Counted from the stretch's first letter, positions 1 to 9,056 are shown. The stretch: DNA of 64,000 nt from Sphingomonas sp. (GCF_017304615.1 NZ_JAFKLZ010000001.1:682001-746000); one strand, 5' to 3'. The notes: a model not told the origin generated them from the letters alone. Numbers and translations are program-made.

Positions 1-1
1 T

Positions 2-250
2 TGGGGCATGACCCGGATGGGTCACCAGGAACTGTTCGACAAGGCCAGCAAGAAGATGAAGGCCGACATCGAGCGGCTGGAAGCGGCCGGCCCGATCGAT
101 CCCGACAAGATCCCGGAAGTGCACATCCGTGGCGACGTCAACGTTCCCTACAAGTGCGTCGGCGGGGCGATCTACACGATGCAGAGTGCGGGCTTTATCA
201 AGGTCGGCTTCATTTCGCAGCCGCCGCCCCGCGGCGGTCCTGCTTCCTGA
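2..250 (+). CDS. exbD: ExbD/TolR-type biopolymer transport protein, 5' truncated
   Basis: The reading frame is open from the window edge, so this is the C-terminal 82 residues only. The segment DKIPEVHIRGDVNVPYK followed by an amphipathic helix and GFIKVGFIS matches the periplasmic domain of ExbD/TolR, which couples the proton gradient across the inner membrane to TonB-dependent outer-membrane transport. The tail ends in a Pro/Gly-rich run. A second exbD follows after 34 bases, the arrangement expected of a tonB-exbB-exbD-exbD operon whose first genes lie outside the window. The N-terminal membrane helix cannot be seen. Confidence 0.85.
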   Translation, partial: WGMTRMGHQELFDKASKKMKADIERLEAAGPIDPDKIPEVHIRGDVNVPYKCVGGAIYTMQSAGFIKVGFISQPPPRGGPAS

Positions 251-284
251 CGCCTTCCCCCGCGACATTACGGAGTTTTGAATC

Positions 285-716
285 ATGGCAATGAGTGGCG
301 GCAGGGACGATGGCTCGCCGATGATGGACCTCAACATGACGCCGATGATCGACGTCCTGTTGGTGCTTCTCATTCTGTTCATCATGAGTATCCCGATGCA
401 GACGCATGCGGTGAAGGTCGATCTGCCGGTCCAGAATAAGGATAACAGGCCGCCTCCGGTCGAACCGCAGAAGAACAAGATTATCATCTACGCGGATGAC
501 CGGATGACCTGGAACGGCACCGAGATTGCGAACGAACAACAGCTTGCACAATATCTCGAAGCGACCAAGCAGATCGTGCCCGAGCCCGAACTGCACTTCC
601 AGCCGTCACCGGACGCGCGCTATGAGAAGGTCGATAAGGTGCTGGCGGTGATCAAGCGGTCGGGCATTACGAAGCTCGGCTTCATCGGCAACGAATATTA
701 CGCCAACGAATTCTGA
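285..716 (+). CDS. exbD: ExbD/TolR-type biopolymer transport protein
   Basis: 143 residues, full length for ExbD. The N-terminus carries the family signature DLNMTPMIDVLLVLLILFIM, one membrane helix with the conserved Asp (MIDVLLVLL) thought to carry protons in the ExbB-ExbD motor. The rest is the periplasmic domain, ending KRSGITKLGFIGN. Second of two tandem exbD genes; dual exbD is common in TonB systems of sphingomonads. An intrinsic terminator follows 18 bases after the stop, so it is probably the last gene of its operon. Confidence 0.9.
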   Translation: MAMSGGRDDGSPMMDLNMTPMIDVLLVLLILFIMSIPMQTHAVKVDLPVQNKDNRPPPVEPQKNKIIIYADDRMTWNGTEIANEQQLAQYLEATKQIVPEPELHFQPSPDARYEKVDKVLAVIKRSGITKLGFIGNEYYANEF

Positions 717-734
717 CGCTTCCTCGTCGGATGA

Positions 735-771
735 AGAAAAAGGGCGGTCGCGCGAGCGGTCGCCCTTTTTC
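735..771. terminator. Bidirectional intrinsic terminator
   Basis: GAAAAAGGGCG and CGCCCTTTTTC form an 11-bp perfect stem with extra inner pairs and a short loop. Because the stem begins in A's and ends in T's it gives a U-tract on both strands. It lies between the converging exbD (ends 716) and dcd (ends 876) and can end both transcripts. Confidence 0.8.
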
Positions 772-875
772 GTTTTCCGCCGGCCTTTTGCTGCTCCGCG
801 CGAACCAGCCTAGCAATCGCGCTTTTTTCCGGATGGCTTCGTTGCGCTCGCAAGATCGAACTTGGGCTTCGGCGC

Positions 876-1430
876 TTACAGCCTCGGCAGCGTCACCCCG
901 CGCTGGCCCATATATTTCCCCGCGCGGTCGGCATAGCTCGTCTCGCACGGCTCGTTACCCTGCAGGAACAGGAACTGGCACGCGCCCTCATTGGCGTAGA
1001 TCTTGGCGGGCAGGGGAGTGGTGTTCGAAAATTCGAGCGTCACGTGGCCTTCCCATTCGGGTTCGAGCGGAGTGACGTTCACGATAATCCCGCACCGCGC
1101 ATAGGTCGACTTGCCGAGGCAGATTACCAGCACGTCGCGAGGCACGCGGAAATATTCGACCGTGCGGGCCAGGGCGAAGCTGTTGGGCGGGATGATGCAG
1201 ACGTCGGTCTTGCGATCGACGAAGCTGTTCGCGGCGAAATCCTTGGGATCGACAGTCGCCGAATCGACATTGGTAAAGATCTTGAACTCGTCCGCCACGC
1301 GCGCGTCATAGCCGTAGGAGGACAGGCCATAGCTGATGCACCCTTCGCGCCGCTGCGCCTCGACAAACGGCTCGATCATGCCGTGTTCGGTGGCCTGTCG
1401 GCGAATCCAGCGGTCGGAGAGGATGGACAT
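876..1430 (-). CDS. dcd: dCTP deaminase
   Basis: 184 residues, the normal length. The protein starts [11 protein letters not shown] and contains SSYGYDARV, the [13 protein letters not shown] core and the C-terminal [12 protein letters not shown], all typical of Dcd, which deaminates dCTP to dUTP to feed dTMP synthesis. The frame stays open upstream of 1430, but MSILSD is the family start. A second pyrimidine-salvage enzyme, cdd, lies just upstream on the same strand (83-base gap), so the two may be co-transcribed. Confidence 0.93.
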   Translation of the reverse strand: MSILSDRWIRRQATEHGMIEPFVEAQRREGCISYGLSSYGYDARVADEFKIFTNVDSATVDPKDFAANSFVDRKTDVCIIPPNSFALARTVEYFRVPRDVLVICLGKSTYARCGIIVNVTPLEPEWEGHVTLEFSNTTPLPAKIYANEGACQFLFLQGNEPCETSYADRAGKYMGQRGVTLPRL

Positions 1431-1513
1431 GCGTTGATCGTTCCCTTCGCGCGACGATGCTGCCTGGCGGCGTGGCGGGCAAGGCGGCCTTGCGTGAAAA
1501 GTTGTGGACGGCG

Positions 1514-1948
1514 TCACGCCATCCCGAGGTTCGCCGGGCCGAAGGCGTGGGGCAGGAGGTCCGATAGGCGATATTCGGCGATTGGCCCGCCGGTCAGTCC
1601 CGAACAATAGATTGCGAGGTCGCGCTTGCCGAGCTGTGCGGCCTCGTTGAGGATCTGGCGGCAGCGGCCACATGGAAGGATCGGTTCGACGCCGCCTATC
1701 TCCCTCATTCCGCCGACGATCCCGACCGCGACGATCTCCGCCAGCCGCCCGGCGGCGCTGGCGGTCGCCGTGGCGACCGTCTCGGCGCACAGCGACAGGC
1801 CGTAGCTCGCATTCTCGAAATTCGCGCCGCCGATGACCGAGCCGTCGCTCATCAGCAGCGCGGCGCCGACCGAAAACCCCGAATAGGGCGCGTAAGCGTT
1901 CTTCGCCGCCTCGCGCGCCGCCTCGATCAATCGTTCACCGTCACTCAT
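1514..1948 (-). CDS. cdd: Cytidine deaminase
   Basis: 144 residues. Zinc-site motifs are visible: CAETVA (proton-shuttle Glu) and PCGRCRQIL (two zinc Cys), with [14 protein letters not shown] near the N-terminus as in small homotetrameric cytidine deaminases. It converts cytidine/deoxycytidine to uridine/deoxyuridine. The ATG at 1948 overlaps the stop of the upstream lysozyme gene by 4 bases (ATGA), implying translational coupling; the frame is open further upstream but that would run deep into the neighbour. Confidence 0.92.
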   Translation of the reverse strand: MSDGERLIEAAREAAKNAYAPYSGFSVGAALLMSDGSVIGGANFENASYGLSLCAETVATATASAAGRLAEIVAVGIVGGMREIGGVEPILPCGRCRQILNEAAQLGKRDLAIYCSGLTGGPIAEYRLSDLLPHAFGPANLGMA

Positions 1949-2616
1949 TTCGCCACCACATCCCAATTGACCGGTTCGCTGACGCCGTCGATCCGACGCA
2001 TATCGCTCGCACGCCACATCCGCCATGGCCGTGCGGCATAATCGGGCGCGAAGAAGTTCTGCGCGCTCCACACCGGGCGGTCGATTGCCTCGGTAATGTG
2101 GTACCGGGAGTCGAACGCGCGGCTGACGAACAGGATGACCGGCCGCCGAGTGTTCGCCTCGACGACTGCCAGATAGCGGCTCAGGGCGGCAACGAGGGTT
2201 TCGCGGTCGGGGCGCGTGTCGCAGCCCGCTGCGAAATCCAGCGATACGGCCGACGGTAGGGCGGCTGGGTCCTTAGGCACGGTCGTATTGAAATTGTTCG
2301 CCTGCTCATCGGCGCCTCGGCACAGCGACCAGACGTGAACAGCGCCGCGCCGCATCCCGGCGGCCGCCGCGCCGCGCCAATTGTCTTCGAACGCCGCGTC
2401 GCGGTCCGTTCCCGATGTCGCGGCGATATAGCCGAATTTCGCGCCCGCCGCTTGGACCGCAGCCCAGTCGATACTGCCGTTCGCCGCCGACACGTCGATC
2501 CCCTGAAGATCGTAGTCCGCATCGGACGGACGCCAGTTGAGCGCGTACAGATACAGCGTCCCGGCAAAGACCACCGTAATCGCCGCCAGTACGGCCCACC
2601 ATCGGACACGCGCCAC
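1945..2616 (-). CDS. GH25-type lysozyme/muramidase, membrane anchored
   Basis: 223 residues beginning at a GTG. Residues about 5-26 form an N-terminal hydrophobic helix (signal anchor or uncleaved signal). The body shows the GH25 pattern: GIDVSAANGSIDWAAVQAAG, KFGYIAATSG, then AVHVWSLC and AVSLDFAAG, where the second Asp-containing strand of the barrel is expected. Such enzymes cleave the glycan strand of peptidoglycan. Overlaps cdd by 4 bases; the UPF0262 gene ends 3 bases upstream of its start, so all three are probably one transcript. Activity is inferred from family only. Confidence 0.75.
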   Translation of the reverse strand: MARVRWWAVLAAITVVFAGTLYLYALNWRPSDADYDLQGIDVSAANGSIDWAAVQAAGAKFGYIAATSGTDRDAAFEDNWRGAAAAGMRRGAVHVWSLCRGADEQANNFNTTVPKDPAALPSAVSLDFAAGCDTRPDRETLVAALSRYLAVVEANTRRPVILFVSRAFDSRYHITEAIDRPVWSAQNFFAPDYAARPWRMWRASDMRRIDGVSEPVNWDVVAK

Positions 2617-2619
2617 GTC

Positions 2620-3108
2620 TCAGGCCCGGATGTGCAGCACGCAGATCAGCGTGAACAGCCGCCGCGCAGTGTCGAAATCGACCTCGATCTTGCCGGACAA
2701 GCGCTCCCGCAACAATTCGGCGGCATCGTTGTGGATGCCGCGCCGCGCCATATCGACCGTCTCGATCTGCGAGGGGCTAGCGTGACGAATCGCGTCGTAA
2801 TAGCTGTCGCAGATCGCGAAATAGTCCTTGATAGGGCGGCGCAGCGTACCGAGCGACAGGATCAGCGTTTCGAGCCGCGACCCGTCCTCGCGCGCCAGGT
2901 CGAGCACCAGACGCCCTTCCTCGACTCCAAGGTTCAGGAGATATGGCCCATCATAACCGTCAGGATAGTCGCGATGCGGTCGAAAGCTGTTTTCCTCGAT
3001 CAGGTCGTAGATCGCGATGCGGCGTTCCTGCTCGACATCGGCGCTGCGCCACACGATCGTGCGCTCGTCGAGCTTGATGTCCTTGATGCGATGGTTGGCC
3101 ACGCCCAC
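2620..3108 (-). CDS. UPF0262 family protein
   Basis: 162 residues. Recognised by RIKDIKLDERTIVWRSADVEQER near the start and PIKDYFAICDSYYDAIR in the middle, the signature of UPF0262, a family restricted to alphaproteobacteria with no established function. No signal peptide or membrane segment. It starts at a GTG (3108; a second in-frame GTG lies two codons on) and is first gene of the reverse-strand set UPF0262, GH25, cdd, dcd. Confidence 0.85.
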   Translation of the reverse strand: MGVANHRIKDIKLDERTIVWRSADVEQERRIAIYDLIEENSFRPHRDYPDGYDGPYLLNLGVEEGRLVLDLAREDGSRLETLILSLGTLRRPIKDYFAICDSYYDAIRHASPSQIETVDMARRGIHNDAAELLRERLSGKIEVDFDTARRLFTLICVLHIRA

Positions 3109-3203
3109 GCCCTATCGCTATCTCACGGCTTTATCCACACGGGCGTTGACCGGGCCATCGCAACGCAGTTGATGGTGGCATCAACCGGCGTAGAAGCGGA
3201 GTG

Positions 3204-4712
3204 ATGGCCACCGCGATTCATTCCCTGACGACGACCGAACCCCAAACGCTCCCGCAAAATGTGGAGGCAGAGGCGGCGTTGCTGGGCGCGATGATGATCG
3301 ACAATCGCATCGCCGACGACACCGACCGGCTGACCGCCGATCATTTCTTCGAACCGCTGCACGGGCGAATCTTCGCCGCGATCAAGAATCTGCGCGAACA
3401 TGACATGACGGCGACGCCGGTCACGTTGCGCCCGATGTTCGAGGCCGACCCGGCGATGAAGGAACTCGGCGGGCCAGGCTATCTCGCCCGGCTGACCGGC
3501 TCGGGCGCGGGCCTGATCGGCGCGCGGCAGTTCGCGCAGCAGATTTACGACCTGGCCATGCTCCGCACGCTGATCCAGGTCGGGCGCGACTTGGTCGACA
3601 ATGCGATGGACACCTCGCAGGAGGTCAATCCGCGCGCGCAGATCGAGGCAGCCGAAGAGGAACTGTTCAAGGTCGCGGCCGATGGCGGCAGCGAATCGTC
3701 GGTCAAGACTTTCGCCCAAGCCAGCACCGCGGCGATCCAGATGGCCGATCGGGCGCTCAATTCGGGCGGCGGCGTGTCGGGCGTCACCACCGGCCTGAGC
3801 TCGGTCAACGCCAAGATGGGCGGGTTTCACCGGTCCGACCTGATCATTCTCGCCGGGCGCCCGGGCATGGGGAAGACCTCGCTCGCGACCAACATCGCGT
3901 TCAACGCGGCGCAGCGTTACATGCAGGACGAGATGGACGGGATCGATCCGAAACAGCGGATCGGCGCCAAGGTCGCGTTCTTCAGCCTGGAAATGTCCGC
4001 CGACCAGCTCGCGACGCGCGTTCTGGCCGAACAGTCGCGGATTTCGAGCCAGGACCTGCGCATGGGCAAGATCAGCCAGGCTGAAATGGACCGGCTGGTG
4101 GTGACGTCGGGCGAATTGCAGAACCTGCCGTTCGTGATCGACGATACCGCGGGCCTGACGATCGGCCAGCTCCACACGCGGATGCGCCGCCTGCAGCGGC
4201 GGCATGGTGCCGATGGCATCGGGATGGTCGTCGTCGATTATCTCCAGTTGCTGACCGGCAGCGGGTCACGCGCCGGCGACAATCGCGTGCAGGAGATTTC
4301 GGAAATCAGCCGCGGGCTGAAAACCCTTGCGAAGGACTTGAACGTCCCGGTGCTGGCGCTGTCACAGCTCAGTCGTGCGGTCGAACAGCGCGAGGACAAG
4401 CGGCCGCAGCTTTCCGACCTCCGCGAATCAGGCTCGATCGAACAGGACGCCGACGTCGTGCTATTCGTCTATCGCGAGGATTATTACATCGCGGCGAAGG
4501 AGCCGAAGAAGCCGGTCGACGGCGACGACGTGAAGGTGTTCGAAGATTACGCCAAGTGGGGCCAGGACATGGAACGGGTCCATGGCCTCGCCGAACTGAT
4601 CGTCGCCAAACAGCGTCACGGATCGACCGGCAAGGTAATCCTGAAGTTCGAGCCGCAATATACGTTGTTCAGCGACTATGCCGGGGATTATACCGGGCCG
4701 GCGTACGAATAA
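3204..4712 (+). CDS. dnaB: Replicative DNA helicase DnaB
   Basis: About 502 residues. N-terminal DnaB domain (LPQNVEAEAALLGAMMID), linker, then the RecA-like helicase domain with Walker A AGRPGMGKTS (about residue 218), VVVDYLQLLTG (Walker B) and LSQLSRAVEQREDKRP. It is the hexameric replisome helicase that unwinds the fork and recruits primase. Either GTG 3201 or the next codon, ATG 3204, could be the start; ATG is chosen. Divergent from UPF0262 with a 95-base gap that must hold both promoters. Confidence 0.95.
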   Translation: MATAIHSLTTTEPQTLPQNVEAEAALLGAMMIDNRIADDTDRLTADHFFEPLHGRIFAAIKNLREHDMTATPVTLRPMFEADPAMKELGGPGYLARLTGSGAGLIGARQFAQQIYDLAMLRTLIQVGRDLVDNAMDTSQEVNPRAQIEAAEEELFKVAADGGSESSVKTFAQASTAAIQMADRALNSGGGVSGVTTGLSSVNAKMGGFHRSDLIILAGRPGMGKTSLATNIAFNAAQRYMQDEMDGIDPKQRIGAKVAFFSLEMSADQLATRVLAEQSRISSQDLRMGKISQAEMDRLVVTSGELQNLPFVIDDTAGLTIGQLHTRMRRLQRRHGADGIGMVVVDYLQLLTGSGSRAGDNRVQEISEISRGLKTLAKDLNVPVLALSQLSRAVEQREDKRPQLSDLRESGSIEQDADVVLFVYREDYYIAAKEPKKPVDGDDVKVFEDYAKWGQDMERVHGLAELIVAKQRHGSTGKVILKFEPQYTLFSDYAGDYTGPAYE

Positions 4713-4739
4713 GCTTCGCACCCGAGCGCTATTGTGTCT

Positions 4740-4798
4740 GTCACCCCGGTTGTTCGAGCGGCTGACGTAGCGGGACCCCGGCTCAAGGCCGGGGTGAC
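4740..4798. repeat. REP-like inverted repeat between convergent genes
   Basis: GTCACCCCGG (4740-4749) is the exact reverse complement of CCGGGGTGAC (4789-4798). Inside it, CCCCGGC (4776-4782) and GCCGGGG (4788-4794) form a 7-bp hairpin with loop TCAAG. This 'GTCACCCCGGCCTTGAGCCGGGG' type of element recurs in intergenic regions of sphingomonads. It sits between converging dnaB and cysH and may also serve as a transcript end. Confidence 0.7.
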
Positions 4799-4817
4799 GA
4801 AAACGAGATGCCGACTG

Positions 4818-5576
4818 TCAGAAAACCGGTTCTTCGCCCGGTTTCTCAGGGACGTGGATGCCGCATTCGGTCTTGTCCCAGCCGCGCCAGCGGCCCGCGC
4901 GCGGGTCTTCGCCGGGCTGAACTTTCGAGGTGCAGGGCTGGCAGCCGATCGAAGGATAGCCATCTGCCTCAAGCGGGTGGCGCGGCAGATTGTGCTCGGC
5001 GAAATAGGCGTCGAGATCGCCCTTCACCCAATCTCCGAGCGGGTTGACCTTCAGGCGGCCGTCCTCGATCTCGAACCGCGCGATGTTCTGGCGAGTCTGC
5101 GACTGAAACGCCTTGCGTCCCGAAATCCAGCTATCCAGCCCGGCCTTGGCGCGCTTGAGCGGCTCAACCTTGCGGATTTCGCAGCAGCCGTCGGGGTCGT
5201 AGGACCAGCGCAGCTGCTGGCTATCCTTCGCCGCCAGCACGACCGGATCGGGGGTGATCGTGCGGCTGTCGCTGAGCCCAAACGCCGCCATCAGTGTGTC
5301 GCGATACGCCAGGGTCTCTGGAAACATGCGGAGCGTGTCGACGAAGATCACCGGCGTCGCGGGATTGGCGCGCGCTGTCAGGTGGAGCAGCACTGCGCTC
5401 TCGGTTCCGAACGACGACACGACCGCGGTGTTGCCGAGCGTGCCGTCGGCGAACAACGCCTTCAGCATCGCCAGCGTATCAACGCCCGCGAAGCGCGCGT
5501 TCAGCGCGTCCGCATCGGCCTGCGTAAAGGCGGGCGCGGTGTCGATGACGTCGATCTTTCGCGCCACGCTAGCCAT
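4818..5576 (-). CDS. cysH: Phosphoadenylyl/adenylyl-sulfate reductase (APS-type)
   Basis: 252 residues. PP-loop-like SSFGTESAVLLHL near residue 53; the DGCCEIRKVEPL and SIGCQPCT motifs supply four Cys for a [4Fe-4S] cluster, which marks the APS-reducing type rather than the cluster-free PAPS type; ECGIH near the C-terminus carries the catalytic Cys. It reduces activated sulfate to sulfite, the substrate of CysI encoded two genes upstream. The start is placed at the ATG 5576, overlapping the DUF934 gene by 8 bases; last gene of the sulfur operon. Confidence 0.92.
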   Translation of the reverse strand: MASVARKIDVIDTAPAFTQADADALNARFAGVDTLAMLKALFADGTLGNTAVVSSFGTESAVLLHLTARANPATPVIFVDTLRMFPETLAYRDTLMAAFGLSDSRTITPDPVVLAAKDSQQLRWSYDPDGCCEIRKVEPLKRAKAGLDSWISGRKAFQSQTRQNIARFEIEDGRLKVNPLGDWVKGDLDAYFAEHNLPRHPLEADGYPSIGCQPCTSKVQPGEDPRAGRWRGWDKTECGIHVPEKPGEEPVF

Positions 5577-6003
5577 GCCGCAGCTTCCACACCGGCACAG
5601 CAGCGTCAGCGGCGGCCTGATAGTGAAATTCGTAGCGATCGAGCGAGGCCTTGAGCACGACCGGGTCGATCGGCGCTTCGGGTGCGAAGCTGTCGAAGCC
5701 ACAGCGGCGCATGAACGGCACCTGGTCGACCAGGACGTCGCCCGCCGCGCGCAACTCGCCAGCATAGCCCGCTTCGCGCAACACGCGCGCCGACGAATAG
5801 CCGCGCCCGTCGCGATAAGCTGGGAACGATACTTCGATTAGCGCGAGGCGGTCGAGGAAGGGGAGTAGCGCGCGCGCATCATCGCCTGACTCCAGCCGCA
5901 CCGCGGTCGCGTTGGTCTGGTCGGCGAGGAATGCGTCGAGCGTCACCGCGGGTTCGTCATGCGGCGCGTCGTCGCGGAAGCGCAGGAAATCGGCATCAGC
6001 CAT
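5569..6003 (-). CDS. DUF934 family protein of sulfite-reduction operon
   Basis: 144 residues. The segments ALIEVSFPAYRDGRGYSSAR, LREAGYAGELRAAGDVLVDQ and MRRCGFDSFA are the DUF934 pattern. The family is almost always encoded next to ferredoxin/NADPH sulfite reductase and is thought to take part in sulfite reduction, role unproven. Overlaps cysI by 8 bases and cysH by 8 bases, so it is translationally embedded between them. Confidence 0.88.
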   Translation of the reverse strand: MADADFLRFRDDAPHDEPAVTLDAFLADQTNATAVRLESGDDARALLPFLDRLALIEVSFPAYRDGRGYSSARVLREAGYAGELRAAGDVLVDQVPFMRRCGFDSFAPEAPIDPVVLKASLDRYEFHYQAAADAAVPVWKLRHG

Positions 6004-7627
6004 AGATCGCCTCCTTGAACGGCTCGAACCCCACGCGGCGATAGGTGTCGAGGAAGCGTTCCCCCTCCGCGCGCACCGCGAGATATTTGTCGGTCACGCG
6101 CTCAACCGCATCGACGATGCCGTCCTCGTCGAAACCGGGACCGGTGATCTTGCCGAGGCTGACATCCTCCGCGCCCGATCCGCCGAGCAGCAGCTGGTAG
6201 TTTTCGGTGCCTTTCTTATCGACCCCCAGGATGCCGATATGCCCGGCATGGTGGTGGCCGCAGGCGTTGATGCAGCCCGAAATCTTGAGCTTGAGTTCGC
6301 CCAGTTCGCGCTGGCGGCCAAGATCGGCGAAGCGCGTCGCGATCTTCTGCGCGACGGGGATCGAGCGCGCGTTGGCGAGGCTGCAATAATCGAGCCCCGG
6401 GCACGCGATGATGTCGCTGATCAGGTCGAGATTGGCGTCGGCGAGTTCGGCGTCGTTTAGCGCCTGCCACACCGCATACAGATCGGCCTTGCGGACATGC
6501 GGCAGGACGATGTTCTGCGCGTGGGTGACACGGAGTTCGTCGAACGAATAGCGCTCCGCGAGGTCGGCCATCACGTCGATCTGGTCAGCGCTGGCGTCGC
6601 CGGGGATGCCGCCGACCGGTTTCAGGCTGATGTTGACGATCGCATAACCCGGCGCCTTGTGGGGTTTGACGTTCTGGTCGAGCCACACCGCGAAATCGGG
6701 ATCGCTGCGGTCGATGTCATCGCTTGCGCTTGCTTCGAACGCAGGTTCGCCGAAGAAGGCGGTGATGCGGTCGAGTTCGGCCTGTGGCGGATCGATGCCG
6801 AGCGCCTTCACCAGCGCAAACTCTTCCTCAACCTGGCGGCGATATTCGTCGGCGCCGAGTTCGTGGATCAGGATCTTGATCCGCGCCTTGTAGATATTGT
6901 CGCGCCGGCCGTAGCGATTGTAGACGCGCAGGCACGCCTCCAGATAGCTCATCAGATCGTCGGCGGTGACGAAGTCCTTGATCAGCGGCGCGATCATCGG
7001 GGTGCGGCCCATGCCCCCGCCGACATAGATCGCGGCGCCAAGCACGCCGTCACGCTTCACCAGCTGGATGCCGATGTCGTGAAGCCGCATCGCCGCGCGG
7101 TCCTCATCGGCGGCGATCACCGCAATCTTGAACTTGCGCGGGAGGTAGCTGAATTCGGGGTGGAACGTGCTCCACTGGCGGAGCAGCTCGGCCCAAGGGC
7201 GCGGGTCCGCTACTTCGTCAGCCGCCGCACCGGCGAACTGGTCGGACGAGATGTTGCGGATGCAATTCCCGCTGGTCTGGATCGCGTGCATCTCGACCGT
7301 CGCGAGGTCGGCGAGGATGTCCGGCGCATCCTCAAGCTTGATCCAGTTATACTGGATGTTCTGGCGCGTCGTGAAATGCCCGTAGCCGCGATCGTACTTG
7401 CGCGCGATATGGCCGAGCATCCGCATCTGGCGGCTGTCGAGCGTGCCGTACGGCACCGCGACGCGCAGCATATAGGCGTGAAGCTGGAGGTAGAGGCCGT
7501 TCATCAGCCGCAACGGCTTGAACTGATCCTCGGTGATCTGTCCGGCAAGGCGGCGACGGACCTGGTCGCGGAATTCGTCGACGCGCGCATCGACGATCGC
7601 CTGGTCGTAGGTATCGTATTTGTACAT
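5996..7627 (-). CDS. cysI: Sulfite (nitrite/sulfite-type) reductase hemoprotein
   Basis: 543 residues. Two ferredoxin-like half domains flank the siroheme region: RKYDRGYGHFTTRQNIQYNW and QTSGNCIRN in the N-half, and CPGLDYCSLA with SGCINACGHH in the C-half, which give the four Cys that bind the coupled [4Fe-4S]/siroheme centre. It reduces sulfite to sulfide with six electrons. The operon also encodes cobA, whose product precorrin-2 is the siroheme precursor, supporting an assimilatory sulfite role over nitrite. Confidence 0.9.
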   Translation of the reverse strand: MYKYDTYDQAIVDARVDEFRDQVRRRLAGQITEDQFKPLRLMNGLYLQLHAYMLRVAVPYGTLDSRQMRMLGHIARKYDRGYGHFTTRQNIQYNWIKLEDAPDILADLATVEMHAIQTSGNCIRNISSDQFAGAAADEVADPRPWAELLRQWSTFHPEFSYLPRKFKIAVIAADEDRAAMRLHDIGIQLVKRDGVLGAAIYVGGGMGRTPMIAPLIKDFVTADDLMSYLEACLRVYNRYGRRDNIYKARIKILIHELGADEYRRQVEEEFALVKALGIDPPQAELDRITAFFGEPAFEASASDDIDRSDPDFAVWLDQNVKPHKAPGYAIVNISLKPVGGIPGDASADQIDVMADLAERYSFDELRVTHAQNIVLPHVRKADLYAVWQALNDAELADANLDLISDIIACPGLDYCSLANARSIPVAQKIATRFADLGRQRELGELKLKISGCINACGHHHAGHIGILGVDKKGTENYQLLLGGSGAEDVSLGKITGPGFDEDGIVDAVERVTDKYLAVRAEGERFLDTYRRVGFEPFKEAIYG

Positions 7628-7640
7628 CAGCGAAATTCCA

Positions 7641-7707
7641 CCGTTCGCCCTGAGCTTGTCGAAGGGCGTGCCAAGTTCACGTGCGTAGACAGGCTCAGCA
7701 CGAACGG
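7641..7707. repeat. Sphingomonad intergenic inverted repeat
   Basis: CCGTTCGCCCTGAGCTTGTC (7641-7660) and GACAGGCTCAGCACGAACGG (7688-7707) are near-perfect inverted copies (18 of 20 positions). The left arm alone also makes a CGCCC/GGGCG hairpin. The motif resembles a dispersed repeat common in sphingomonads. It fills the 94-base gap between DUF2849 and cysI inside the sulfur operon, so it could modulate mRNA processing there. Confidence 0.7.
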
Positions 7708-7721
7708 GTTGATGAGCGACA

Positions 7722-8018
7722 TCAAATCACCCAGCTGCCGGCATTGGGATCGCTCGGCTTCAGCGTGAGGTCGGGGCGCACGGTCGGGCCGAGCGCGCGG
7801 ATGCGGTCCTTGATATGCGCGGGGCGGGGGCCGTCCGGCGTCGTCTCGGCATCGATGACGTAAGCGCCATTGACGCGCTGCGCGCCGGATTCGGTCTGCA
7901 GGATCGCTTCGCCCTTCTCGCCGACGTCAGCTGCGTCCTCGACATGGCGCGACCACCCGCTGCCGGTCCACCAGGTCACGTCGCCGGTTGCGAGATCGTT
8001 GCCGGTCAGCAGCTTCAT
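7722..8018 (-). CDS. DUF2849 domain protein
   Basis: 98 residues. MKLLTGNDLATGDVTWWTG and the C-terminal half match the short DUF2849 proteins found beside cysI/cobA in alphaproteobacteria; no molecular function is established. The start overlaps the cobA stop by 4 bases (ATGA), tying its expression to cobA. No signal peptide or membrane segment. Confidence 0.85.
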   Translation of the reverse strand: MKLLTGNDLATGDVTWWTGSGWSRHVEDAADVGEKGEAILQTESGAQRVNGAYVIDAETTPDGPRPAHIKDRIRALGPTVRPDLTLKPSDPNAGSWVI

Positions 8019-8800
8019 GCGGCTGCCTCCGCCATCCGTGCCCAGCGTGCGAGCTTGTCCTCGGCGTCGGACAGTTCGACCACCTCGCCGACAACGATGA
8101 TCGCGGGACTCTGCACTTTCTCGCGTTCCACCATCGGGCCGAGATCGGCGAGCAGGGTCTTCATGGCGCGGCTACCCGCAAGCGTGCCCTTTTCCAGCAC
8201 CGCGACCGGCATGTCCGGCGCGACGCCGTCCGCCATCAATTTGTCGGCGATGTCGGGGCAAGTCGCGACGCCCATATAGATGACCAATGTCCGCCCCTTG
8301 CCGGCCAAGCCGGACCAGTCCTGATCGGCGAGTCCCTTGCACTGGCCGGCGACAAAGCTGACCGCCGATGAATGATCGCGGTGTGTTAGTGGCAACATCG
8401 CCTCAGCCGCACAACCGAGCGCGGCAGACACGCCGGGGATCACCTCGACCGGCAGGCCGGCGGCACGGACCGCTTCGACCTCTTCGCCCCCGCGGCCGAA
8501 GATGAACGGGTCGCCACCCTTCAGTCGGACGACGATCGCGCCAGTTTTTACATGAGCGACGATAAGGGCGTTGATGCCGTCCTGCGGTACCGTGTGCTTC
8601 GATCGCGACTTGGCAACCGAAATGCGATGCGCGTCAGGCGCAAGGTCGAGCACGCGCGGGTCGATCAGCCCGTCATGAACGACGACGTCGGCGGACTTCA
8701 ACGCCTCCACCGCACGCACGGTGAGCAGGCCGGGATCGCCCGGACCGGCGCCGACCAGGATGACGCGCCCGCGCGCCTGCGGATCGAGTATGCTTGCCAT
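8015..8800 (-). CDS. cobA: Uroporphyrinogen-III C-methyltransferase
   Basis: 261 residues. SAM-dependent methyltransferase fold with VILVGAGPGDPGLLTVRA, VVVHDGLID, VRLKGGDPFIFGRGGEE and VIPGVSAALG, the standard SUMT motifs. It methylates uroporphyrinogen III twice to precorrin-2, the branch point to siroheme and cobalamin; in this operon it most likely supplies siroheme for CysI. There is no CysG-type dehydrogenase/ferrochelatase part. Start at ATG 8800 (MASILD); the frame runs 12 codons further without a better start. Confidence 0.92.
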   Translation of the reverse strand: MASILDPQARGRVILVGAGPGDPGLLTVRAVEALKSADVVVHDGLIDPRVLDLAPDAHRISVAKSRSKHTVPQDGINALIVAHVKTGAIVVRLKGGDPFIFGRGGEEVEAVRAAGLPVEVIPGVSAALGCAAEAMLPLTHRDHSSAVSFVAGQCKGLADQDWSGLAGKGRTLVIYMGVATCPDIADKLMADGVAPDMPVAVLEKGTLAGSRAMKTLLADLGPMVEREKVQSPAIIVVGEVVELSDAEDKLARWARMAEAAA

Positions 8801-8858
8801 GGTGGCGCAGATGCGCCCGCCGACGCGCCGCGGCAACCGATGGATGCTTGGCCGTGGC

Positions 8859-9056
8859 CTAGCGAAACTTTCCGCGGTCGTTCGCCGCGGCGGCCAATTC
8901 CCGCGCGCGGCGCTCGAGCCGGATAGCTTCGTCGATCAAGTCGGCGGCGAAGGCGGAATCTTCCTTGCCCATCGCAATATCCAAGCAGTTTCCGGCTTCG
9001 ATATGGAGGCGAACGGCGCGGGGCGGGGCAGTGATTGTGGCCGGTTTGGTAATCAT
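8859..9056 (-). CDS. Small hypothetical protein
   Basis: 65 residues from ATG 9056 (an in-frame start at 9095 would give 78). The sequence is mostly helical, with a repeated charged pattern (DEAIRLERRARELAAA) that could form a short coiled coil. No recognised domain, signal or membrane segment. It lies 58 bases upstream of cobA on the same strand and may be the leader gene of the sulfur operon. Coding support is moderate. Confidence 0.5.
   Translation of the reverse strand: MITKPATITAPPRAVRLHIEAGNCLDIAMGKEDSAFAADLIDEAIRLERRARELAAAANDRGKFR

Noticed and set aside
3123-4205. Reverse-strand frame opposite dnaB
   Set aside because: Antisense shadow of the DnaB coding sequence.
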